Shown here: one piece after another, positions 1 through 5,283 of the stretch | Position numbering within the stretch: position 1 is the stretch's first letter | Layout of the letters: every line of letters begins with the position of its first letter | NCBI GenBank assembly: GCA_964385045.1 | Contig: CAYLNM010000174.1 | Location: 1-8,947 of the forward strand | Reading direction: 5' to 3' | DNA length: 8,947 nt | DNA from: CAYLNM01 sp964385045 | Lineage (GTDB): Bacteria > Planctomycetota > Phycisphaerae > Phycisphaerales > SM1A02 | Program-made: the position numbers and the translations under genes | The notes under the pieces: model-generated | What the model was told of the DNA's origin: nothing | Database searches by the model: none | The model's input: the letters and a program-made list of their open reading frames with translations, nothing else

Positions 1-1077
1 GGCGGCGGTGGCGGCGGCGGCGCGAACGGGGCGGCCCCGGGCGGCGACGGCCGGCTCCGCATCAGCCCGGTCGCGCGGCGGCTCGCCGAGGAGCACGGCA
101 TCGACCCGCGGTCGCTCGAGGGCTCGGGCCCGCAGGGGCGCATCATCAAGCGCGACGTCCTCTCGGCGATCGACAGCGGCAGCCGGGCGGGCGGGTCGCC
201 CGCCGAGTCGACCGCGCCCGCGCCGCCGGCCGGCGACCAGCCGTCGGCACCGGCCCGCGCGACGCCCACCGCTCCGATCGCCCCCACGCCGTCTCCCTCC
301 ACGGAGGAGGTCACCGCGATCGTGCCCAGCGGCCCGACCGTGACCGTGGGCGAGGGCTCGGGCGAGGGCCCGGCGCTCGGGGCCGGCCGCGTCGAGCTCT
401 CGGGCATGCGGCAGACGATCGCGCGTCGGCTCGTCGAGTCCTCGCAGTCGATCCCGCACTACCAGGTGTCGATGAACGTCGGCATGGACGCCCTCGCCGA
501 GCTGCGGAGCGACCTCAACGGCAAGCTGAAGGACGTCGGCATCAAGCTCTCGGTGAACGACTTCCTCGTGCGGGCTTGCGCCCTGGCGATGCACGAGCAT
601 CCGGACTTCAATGCCTCGTTCGCGGGCGATGCCGTCGTCTACCACGGGGCGGTGAACGTCGGCATCGCGATCTCGCTGCCGCCGGAGCGCGGCGGCGGAC
701 TCGTCGTCGGCGTCATCCGCGAGGCGGACCAGAAGAGCCTGCGGGCGATCAGCGCCGAGTCGAAGGCCCTCGCCGAGAAGGCCCGCACCCGCGGCCTGTC
801 GGTGGAGGACATGAGCGACTCGACGTTCACGATCTCGAACCTCGGCATGTTCGGCGTGGACCACTTCACCGCGATCATCAACCCGCCCAACAGCGCGATC
901 CTCGCGGTGGGGGCGGCGATCGAGAAGCCCGTCGTCCGCGACGGCGAGATCGTGGTCGGCCACGAGATGACCGCCACGCTGTCGAACGACCATCGCGTCA
1001 TCGACGGGGCGATGGCGGCCCGCTTCCTGCAGACCCTCAAGGGCCTGATGGAGTCGCCGAGCACGCTGCTGGTGTGA
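1..1077 (+). CDS. pdhC: Pyruvate dehydrogenase complex E2, dihydrolipoamide acetyltransferase (5' truncated)
   Basis: This is the last 358 residues of an E2 acyltransferase, which moves the acetyl group from lipoyl-lysine to CoA and forms the core of the cytoplasmic pyruvate dehydrogenase complex. The frame is open from base 1, so the start and the N-terminal lipoyl domain lie outside the window. Visible parts, numbered from base 1, are a Gly-rich linker (1-19), a peripheral subunit-binding domain (about 20-57, from RISPVARRLAEEHGID to RIIKRDVLSAI), an Ala/Pro-rich flexible linker (58-130) and the catalytic domain (131-358). The catalytic HxxxDG is intact as HRVIDG, with His331 and Asp335. 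Stretches such as TFTISNLGMFGVDHFTAIIN match mitochondrial-type pyruvate E2 better than 2-oxoglutarate or branched-chain E2, but substrate choice is inferred. E1 and E3 genes are not in the window. Tandem GC hairpins follow the TGA. Confidence 0.93.
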   Translation, partial: GGGGGGGANGAAPGGDGRLRISPVARRLAEEHGIDPRSLEGSGPQGRIIKRDVLSAIDSGSRAGGSPAESTAPAPPAGDQPSAPARATPTAPIAPTPSPSTEEVTAIVPSGPTVTVGEGSGEGPALGAGRVELSGMRQTIARRLVESSQSIPHYQVSMNVGMDALAELRSDLNGKLKDVGIKLSVNDFLVRACALAMHEHPDFNASFAGDAVVYHGAVNVGIAISLPPERGGGLVVGVIREADQKSLRAISAESKALAEKARTRGLSVEDMSDSTFTISNLGMFGVDHFTAIINPPNSAILAVGAAIEKPVVRDGEIVVGHEMTATLSNDHRVIDGAMAARFLQTLKGLMESPSTLLV

Positions 1078-1082
1078 GGCGG

Positions 1083-1105
1083 CGCCGCGGGTGCGGCCCG
1101 CGGCG
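1083..1105 (+). terminator. GC hairpin just after pdhC stop
   Basis: CGCCGCGGG (1083-1091) and CCCGCGGCG (1097-1105) form a perfect 9-bp stem with a 5-nt loop. The stem begins 5 nt after the pdhC TGA. No T-run follows, so this is not a classical intrinsic terminator. Its position and strength suggest a U-tract-less terminator or a 3' end stabiliser. Confidence 0.5.
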
Positions 1106-1118
1106 GAGCAGTCCCCGG

Positions 1119-1154
1119 CGAGGCCCGGTCGTCACCCGTGGCGTCCGGGCCTCG
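1119..1154. terminator. Second inverted repeat between convergent genes
   Basis: CGAGGCCCGG (1119-1128) and CCGGGCCTCG (1145-1154) are perfect 10-bp complements around a 16-nt loop. The repeat lies in the 190-bp gap between convergent pdhC and the 149-residue membrane protein gene, so it could act on either transcript. No T-tract is present on either side. I see no gene in the rest of this gap. Confidence 0.4.
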
Positions 1155-1267
1155 TCGCGCGCGCCGGCCGCCGCGGGAGGCGGGGCTGGAGGCCGTGCGA
1201 GGGCCGCGACCTCGGACTCCGGCGCGGCGCCGCCGCCCCGGGCCCGGCCGTGGGCGCGGCCCGGCCC

Positions 1268-1717
1268 TCAGCCGCGGCGGGTGCGGTCCGGGTCGTCCTC
1301 CGGCCACGGCCGGGCCCCGTCGCCGGCGAGGGGATCCTCGCGCTCCGCCGGGCGCCGCGGGGCCCGCGGTCCGCTGCCGCCGCCGTAGAGCAGGCCGATC
1401 ACCGCGGTGAGGAGCAGGCCGATCTTCGTCTGGGCGTCGGTCGCGCTGAGGTTGCGGACGAAGTAGACGAAGGACGGGTCGGCGACGAACGGGGTGTAGG
1501 CCCAGGCGGTCACGATCCCCGCCGCCAGGGCGACGGCGGTGATGCCGAGCGTCCACGGGATCGACCGGGGCACCGATCGCGAGCCCGCCCCGATCGCGAC
1601 TCCGCCCCCGACCGCGGCGAGCAGGAAGACGCCCCACTGCAGCAGCAGGTGCGTCAGGGCGAGGCCGATGGCACCGCCGACGACGGCGCCGACGATGCGT
1701 CGGAGGGGCGTGGGCAT
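1268..1717 (-). CDS. Small polytopic membrane protein of unknown function
   Basis: A 149-residue protein that I do not recognise as a named family. About four hydrophobic segments are visible: roughly residues 8-26, 28-45, 55-73 and 99-112. The first two are rich in small residues (VGAVVGGAIG, AAVGGGVAIGAG), typical of tightly packed helices. A conserved-looking loop, YTPFVADPSFVYFVRNL (74-90), lies between segments three and four. The tail after residue 113 is charged, with many Arg, Pro, Asp and Glu, and probably disordered. There is no signal peptide distinct from the first helix. The ATG at 1717 is preceded by GGGGAG, 4 nt upstream, which supports this start. It is last in the minus-strand series and converges on pdhC. 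The hydrophobic pattern is what marks this frame as coding. Transport, anchoring and other roles cannot be separated from sequence alone. Confidence 0.72.
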   Translation of the reverse strand: MPTPLRRIVGAVVGGAIGLALTHLLLQWGVFLLAAVGGGVAIGAGSRSVPRSIPWTLGITAVALAAGIVTAWAYTPFVADPSFVYFVRNLSATDAQTKIGLLLTAVIGLLYGGGSGPRAPRRPAEREDPLAGDGARPWPEDDPDRTRRG

Positions 1718-1746
1718 GGGGCTCCCCGGAGCGATGGCGTACGGAT

Positions 1747-1770
1747 GGAGCGGGCCGTGGAGCGGGCCGT
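1747..1770. repeat. 12-bp tandem repeat, two copies
   Basis: GGAGCGGGCCGT occurs twice in perfect tandem (1747-1758 and 1759-1770), followed by a partial third copy (GGCGCC). The repeat lies in the 112-bp gap between the two small minus-strand genes. Read from GGGCCG, the units resemble the longer 12-bp array at 4805-4864. Confidence 0.6.
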
Positions 1771-1799
1771 GGCGCCGGGATCGGGGGCCGGATTGCGCC

Positions 1800-1829
1800 G
1801 CCGGCCCGTCGGCCCGCGGGCCCGCCGGC
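1800..1829 (-). terminator. GC palindrome abutting the 243-residue gene's stop
   Basis: GCCGGC (1800-1805) pairs with GCCGGC (1824-1829) around the palindrome GGCCCGCGGGCC (1811-1822). This gives a bulged hairpin that starts at the base next to the stop codon of the minus-strand gene ending at 1830. No T-run follows. It may act as a 3' end structure, but stems this short are common in sequence this GC-rich. Confidence 0.3.
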
Positions 1830-2561
1830 TCAGTGGCCGCCTTCGCGCATCCGCGTGAGGCTCTCGGGGAACGGGTAGTTCGCGAAGGTGCCGGTGGGGG
1901 CGACGTTCCACATCGGCAGCGACGGGTACACGTCGCCGCGGTACCCCGCGTCGAACATCGCCCGCAGCACCGACTCGAACGGCGGCTCGGCGCCGTCGGG
2001 CCCGACGAGCCGGTTGCTCTTGGCCCCGAGGAACGAGACCGAGGCGACGGGGAGCCGGTCGCGGCGGCCCTCGATCATCTTCGCCACCGTGCCGAAGCCG
2101 CGGGTGATGTCCTCGAGCGTGAAGTGGTCGCGGCCCTTGGGGCGCAGGATCGCGAGGATCAGCAGGTCGTCGAGGTCGTACTTGAGGACGTACGGCTCGC
2201 GGTCGTCGGCGGCGTGGATCGCGACCGACTGCTGGAACATCTTCGCGTAGCTCGTGGCCGTGCGCACCGTCCACTGGCTCGTCGGCACCGCCTCGAGCAG
2301 CTGCCCGAGGATGCCGTGGGCGTTGTCCTCGTCGTTCACGCCGCAGACCATCGTGCGGTAGCGGCGGGCCGACAGGTCGGCGAGCAGGTGCTGGCCCCAC
2401 AGGATCCGGATGCGGTCGCGATCGGTCGGGGCCTTTCGCGGGTCGCCGTGCGGCACCATGATGATGCGCTCGCTGCGGCTCTGGCGGTCCGCCAGCATCA
2501 GGTCGTCGCCGTCGCCGTCGTAGAGGCGGGGGCGGTCGGCAGCGGGGGTGGCGTCGGGCAC
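1830..2561 (-). CDS. Uncharacterised 243-residue soluble protein
   Basis: I do not recognise this family. The start is a GTG at 2561, chosen because GGAGGA lies 5 nt upstream. The protein has no signal peptide or membrane segment. The first ~30 residues are acidic and probably flexible. The core begins near RIIMVPHGDPRKAPTDRDRI (32-51) and continues with mixed hydrophobic and charged segments, such as RRYRTMVCGVNDEDNAHGIL (66-85), KYDLDDLLILAIL (127-139) and SVSFLGAKSNRLVG (175-188). It ends in an aromatic, Pro-rich stretch, MWNVAPTGTFANYPFPESL (217-235), which looks like a folded C-terminal cap. No nucleotide-binding, metal-binding or helix-turn-helix motif is evident. It sits between the ABC-2 permease and the small membrane protein on the same strand, 160 and 112 bp away. 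A promoter-like box at 2652-2657 suggests its own transcript. Codon use matches its neighbours. Confidence 0.82.
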   Translation of the reverse strand: MPDATPAADRPRLYDGDGDDLMLADRQSRSERIIMVPHGDPRKAPTDRDRIRILWGQHLLADLSARRYRTMVCGVNDEDNAHGILGQLLEAVPTSQWTVRTATSYAKMFQQSVAIHAADDREPYVLKYDLDDLLILAILRPKGRDHFTLEDITRGFGTVAKMIEGRRDRLPVASVSFLGAKSNRLVGPDGAEPPFESVLRAMFDAGYRGDVYPSLPMWNVAPTGTFANYPFPESLTRMREGGH

Positions 2562-2565
2562 GGCG

Positions 2566-2571
2566 TCCTCC
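2566..2571 (-). promoter_or_regulatory. Shine-Dalgarno deciding the GTG start at 2561
   Basis: On the minus strand, GGAGGA is followed after 4 nt (CGCC) by the GTG at 2561-2559. It is the strongest ribosome-binding site in the window and fixes the start of the 243-residue gene. Confidence 0.75.
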
Positions 2572-2651
2572 GTGATCGCGGTCGGCGGGGCGGGCGGGGT
2601 CGTCGCGTCCGGGCGCCGGTCGCCCGGCCGTCGCGGGACTCCGGCCGGCTG

Positions 2652-2657
2652 ACGATA
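2652..2657 (-). promoter_or_regulatory. Possible extended -10 element for the 243-residue gene
   Basis: The minus strand reads TGG-TATCGT, an extended -10-like TGn followed by a hexamer matching TATAAT at 4 of 6 positions. It is the only AT-containing patch in the 160-bp gap. Transcription would start near 2645, leaving a leader of about 85 nt. No -35 is visible, so this is tentative. Confidence 0.3.
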
Positions 2658-2709
2658 CCACGCCCGGGACGCGGCGGCTCGCGTCCGGCCGCGGCGATGC
2701 GGCCCGGTC

Positions 2710-2721
2710 GCGCGGCCGCGC
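2710..2721 (-). terminator. Short palindrome abutting the permease stop
   Basis: GCGCGGCCGCGC is a perfect 12-bp palindrome touching the TGA of the permease gene (2724-2722). As RNA it forms only a 4-bp stem with a 4-nt loop, so termination is a weak inference. It is listed because the other minus- and plus-strand genes show similar structures at their stops. Confidence 0.2.
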
Positions 2722-4578
2722 TCACCTCGTCCCGGCGAGTCGCCGGACGGTCATCATGAAGCCGCGCTTCATGCTCGAGTGCATGCCGGCGGAGATGCCG
2801 GCGTAGGCGGCGGCGAAGATCGCGGCCCCGATGAGCAGGCCCAGGCGGCCGCCGCCGGGACTCTCGGCCATCGCCGACGGGATGCCCTCGGCCGGGTTCA
2901 CGATCGCCAGCAGCAGCGTGATCGGGCTCGCGGCGGCGAGCACGGAGCCGAAGACGCCCATCTGGTCGCCGCCGACGTTGCCGCACAGGCTCACCACGCC
3001 CGCCACCACCAGCACCACCGCCACCGCGGCGATCACCGAGCCGATCGTGCCCTTGCTCTTGATGGACCAGTGCAGGCCGACCATCACGCAGAAGGCCACG
3101 AACGGCACCAGCAGCACCGGGAGGGCGATCGCCCCCTCGGGGAGGATCACCGGCAGGTCGATGGTGCCCATCCCCATGGGCTGCGGCTGCGACACCGTCA
3201 CCCCGCCGTCGCGGCCGAGGCCGTCGAGCAGCACGTAGATCGCGGCCATGCCCGCGGTCGCGATCGGGACGATCATCATCGGCACGAGGTACTGCATCAG
3301 GCCGACGAGCTTGCCCCACAGGTACGGCCCCGGCTGGATCGGCGTCGTGAGGATGATGTCCAGCGAGCCGTCCTCGCGCTCCCGGCTCACCGCGGTCGCG
3401 CTCATGTTGAGGGCGGCGAGCGTGATCACCACGATCTCGGCCGCCAGCACCGCGAGCATGGTGCTGCGAAACTCCCCGGGCCCCAGCAGGCCGGTGTGGA
3501 ACAGCGTCAGCACGACGATCCCGAGCAGGATGCCGAGGGCGACGAACCCCCAGCGGCCGGTCATCGCCGCGAGCGTGCGGCCGCGGGCCACCGACTCCCG
3601 CCACACGACGGGGTTGTGGCCGACGGGACGCGGTTCGCGCTCGGTCGCGCCCTTGGCCGACAGCCCGAACATCCGGCGGTACCACGGGACGCTGCCCACG
3701 CGGGCCCCGATCACCCGCAGCCGCAGGGTGCTGAACGTGATGAGGATCATGCTCAGGCCGAAGCAGAGCCAGCAGTAGACCGCCACCGGCCGGGCCATCC
3801 ACAGCAGCGTCAGGGCCCCCGGCTCGCCGTCGAAGTACTCGCGGGTGCGGGGGGCGTAGACGTTCGAGTCCAGCATCGACCGCAGGGCGAGGAACGGATT
3901 GAGCGGCGTCACGGCGCTGGTGAAGCGGGCGTCGACCGCGCCGGGCCGGTCCTGGGCGAGGATCTGATCGATGGCCGCGGTGACGAAGAGGTACATCACC
4001 ACGCTGATGTAGAAGATGAACACCGCCCGCTTGCCCGCGGTGCGGGTGACCGAGAGCGTGACCGCGATCGCGGCGACCAGCAGGGCGCTGCAGCCGGCGA
4101 CGAGGTACGAGACCATGATGGACTCGCCCCGCACGCCGCCGAAGTACTGGATCATGACGAACAGCGGCAGGCTGCTCAGCAGCAGGGCGATGACGAAGAA
4201 CAGCCGCCCGAAGAGGTTGCCGAGGACGATCTGCAGGTTGTTCAGCGGCGACGTGAGCATGATCTCCCACGTCCTCGGATTCGCCTCCTGGGCGATCGCC
4301 CCGGCCATGAACACCGGCGTGAGCAGGCAGATCAGGGCGACCTGCAGGAAGCTCACGTGCTGGAACATGTTCGCCCCGTCGGAGGCGAGCTCCCGCAGCG
4401 ACAGTGCCCCGCCCCGGCCGGGGTCGATGAGGACGTACAGCAGCACCACGATCATCACCGCCAGGTAGCCGGCGCGGATGTAGAGGTGGCGGAGCTGCCG
4501 CGAGCCCACGAACACGAGTCGCATGACGATCGGGTTCGTGGGGACCAGACGCAGGAACCAGTTGAGCAGCGCAGGCAT
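2722..4578 (-). CDS. ABC-2 type transporter permease, two permease halves fused in one chain
   Basis: This 618-residue inner-membrane protein has about 12-13 hydrophobic segments, near residues 35-52, 76-97, 122-145, 153-177, 183-203, 264-284, 343-362, 372-394, 426-452, 483-505, 510-532, 545-562 and 579-600. Each half carries the cytoplasmic motif that in ABC-2 permeases precedes a helix and contacts the ATPase: TWEIMLTSPL (103-112) and SLDIILTTPI (405-414), each after an acidic/basic run. The chain therefore looks like two permease domains joined by a hydrophilic linker (about 285-340). It would export an unknown substrate, powered by a separate ATPase. No ABC ATPase gene is in the window, and the upstream neighbour, rny, is divergent. 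The ATG at 4578 has no Shine-Dalgarno. A -10-like TAGCAT ends 10 nt before it, so the mRNA may be nearly leaderless. Substrate and partner are unknown. Confidence 0.88.
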   Translation of the reverse strand: MPALLNWFLRLVPTNPIVMRLVFVGSRQLRHLYIRAGYLAVMIVVLLYVLIDPGRGGALSLRELASDGANMFQHVSFLQVALICLLTPVFMAGAIAQEANPRTWEIMLTSPLNNLQIVLGNLFGRLFFVIALLLSSLPLFVMIQYFGGVRGESIMVSYLVAGCSALLVAAIAVTLSVTRTAGKRAVFIFYISVVMYLFVTAAIDQILAQDRPGAVDARFTSAVTPLNPFLALRSMLDSNVYAPRTREYFDGEPGALTLLWMARPVAVYCWLCFGLSMILITFSTLRLRVIGARVGSVPWYRRMFGLSAKGATEREPRPVGHNPVVWRESVARGRTLAAMTGRWGFVALGILLGIVVLTLFHTGLLGPGEFRSTMLAVLAAEIVVITLAALNMSATAVSREREDGSLDIILTTPIQPGPYLWGKLVGLMQYLVPMMIVPIATAGMAAIYVLLDGLGRDGGVTVSQPQPMGMGTIDLPVILPEGAIALPVLLVPFVAFCVMVGLHWSIKSKGTIGSVIAAVAVVLVVAGVVSLCGNVGGDQMGVFGSVLAAASPITLLLAIVNPAEGIPSAMAESPGGGRLGLLIGAAIFAAAYAGISAGMHSSMKRGFMMTVRRLAGTR

Positions 4579-4588
4579 GAGAGGAGGG

Positions 4589-4594
4589 ATGCTA
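4589..4594 (-). promoter_or_regulatory. Possible -10 element immediately before the permease ATG
   Basis: The minus strand reads TAGCAT, followed by 10 nt (CCCTCCTCTC) and then the ATG at 4578. The hexamer matches TATAAT at 4 of 6 positions and is the only AT-containing patch nearby. A start 6-8 nt downstream would leave a leader of only a few nucleotides. No -35 is seen at 16-18 bp. Confidence 0.3.
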
Positions 4595-4649
4595 CTCCGG
4601 GCGGGTCCCTCGCCGCCGCGCGCGGGCGGTTTCGCCGCGGGCGGCTCGC

Positions 4650-4673
4650 GGGGGCGCTGGGCGGGGTCGGGGG
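4650..4673 (+). other. G-quadruplex motif in the divergent intergenic region
   Basis: Four G runs (G5 at 4650-4654, G3 at 4659-4661, G4 at 4663-4666, G5 at 4669-4673) are separated by loops of 4, 1 and 2 nt. This fits the usual intramolecular quadruplex pattern. It lies 72-95 bp upstream of the permease ATG, on the strand opposite its coding strand. Confidence 0.5.
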
Positions 4674-4759
4674 CCGTGTGGCGGTGCGGCGGTCGATCGG
4701 CGGGCTGGCGGCGGGCTGGCGGTGCGGCGGCCGTGTGGCGGTGCGGCGGTCGATCGGCG
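4672..4759. repeat. 31-bp direct repeat with a 57-bp period
   Basis: The 31-bp stretch at 4672-4702 is repeated exactly at 4729-4759, beginning GGCCGTGTGGCGG and ending GGTCGATCGGCG. The 26 bp between the copies hold an 11-bp-period tandem of CGGGCTGGCG (4701-4710 and 4712-4721) and a further GGTGCGGCGG. The arrangement looks like local duplication of noncoding DNA. I see no coding potential here, and no gene lies between 4579 and 5453. Confidence 0.75.
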
Positions 4760-4804
4760 CGCCGGCGGCGGTCCGTGGCGACCCGGAGTCGAGCCGCGGC
4801 CGTT

Positions 4805-4864
4805 CGACGGGCCGGGCGACGGGCCGGGCCGCGGATCGGGCCGCGGATCGGGCCGCGCGACCGG
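4805..4864. repeat. 12-bp tandem repeat array, five units
   Basis: Five consecutive 12-mers are visible: CGACGGGCCGGG twice, CCGCGGATCGGG twice, then a diverged CCGCGCGACCGG. Two rounds of duplication of a 12-bp unit explain the pattern. The array ends 5 bp before the TTGACA -35 element of the rny promoter candidate. Confidence 0.7.
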
Positions 4865-4869
4865 CGGCC

Positions 4870-4898
4870 TTGACACGTCCGAACAGCGTCCTGATCAT
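4870..4898 (+). promoter_or_regulatory. Candidate sigma70-type promoter for rny
   Basis: A perfect TTGACA -35 (4870-4875) is followed by a 17-bp spacer and GATCAT (4893-4898), which matches TATAAT at 4 of 6 positions. This is the most AT-containing patch between the divergent permease and rny genes. TTGAC (4870-4874) also has an inverted partner GTCAA (4905-4909), which could be an operator or chance. The start would lie near 4905, giving a leader of about 550 nt. Confidence 0.5.
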
Positions 4899-4999
4899 CC
4901 CTTGGTCAACCACTCACGACGATCGGAGGGGGTTCCCGTCCCCGGAACGGCCCGTCGCCGTCCGCGAGCCGGCCCCCCGGTCCCCGATCGCCGGTCGCC

Positions 5000-5166
5000 G
5001 CCGCACCTCCGCGGTGCGGCCGGGACGGATCGCCCGTGCGGCTCCGTCCCCGGCGACGCGTGCCCGCGGGCACCCGTCGTCGCCTTCCGATGCCCTCCCC
5101 GATCGGCCCGCGGCCGGTCATCCCCGCCTCCGCCTTCCGGCCCGACTCCCGGGCCCCGATCCGTCC
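5000..5166 (+). other. Possible structured RNA in the rny leader
   Basis: Three adjacent inverted repeats stand side by side: 5000-5020 (8-bp stem, 5-nt loop), 5022-5050 (GGGACGGA with TCCGTCCC) and 5051-5082 (8 pairs including one G-U, a C-C mismatch, then GTGCC-CGCG-GGCAC). GATCGG (5101-5106) pairs with CCGATC (5156-5161) around a further hairpin at 5139-5155. GGACGGATCG (5023-5032) could instead pair with CGATCCGTCC (5157-5166), which excludes the second and fourth stems. I do not recognise a known riboswitch or ncRNA class. In such GC-rich sequence 6-8 bp stems arise easily by chance; the 5051-5082 stem is the one that stands out. Confidence 0.35.
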
Positions 5167-5167
5167 T

Positions 5168-5228
5168 CCCGCCGCCGAGACCCCGTGCCCGTCGTGCTCA
5201 CCCGCCGCCGAGTCCCGCGCCCGTCGTC
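5168..5228. repeat. Imperfect direct repeat, about 29 bp, in the rny leader
   Basis: CCCGCCGCCGAG followed by a near-identical tail ending CCCGTCGT occurs at 5168-5195 and again at 5201-5227. The copies differ by two substitutions and one missing base. The word CCCGTCG recurs seven times between 4951 and 5452. Confidence 0.5.
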
Positions 5229-5283
5229 CGTGCCGCCCGTCGGCCGGGGCGTGCGTGGCCCGTCGGTACGGATGACGCCACGA

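Noticed and set aside
1..60. Gly-codon run at the window start as a simple-sequence repeat
   Set aside because: It encodes the flexible Gly-rich linker between the lipoyl and subunit-binding domains of E2, which is normal for this family.
639..1637. A long minus-strand frame overlapping pdhC and the small membrane gene
   Set aside because: It is antisense to the clearly coding E2 catalytic domain, and in its other part it reads as Arg/Pro-rich shadow sequence.
4672..4759. CRISPR-like repeat-spacer unit
   Set aside because: Only two copies, the spacer is itself low-complexity repeat, and no cas genes or leader are present.
4870..4909. Minus-strand promoter with TTGACC (4909-4904) as -35 for the permease
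   Set aside because: No acceptable -10 is found 16-18 bp downstream on that strand; the best alignment gives GCTGTT or CTGTTC.
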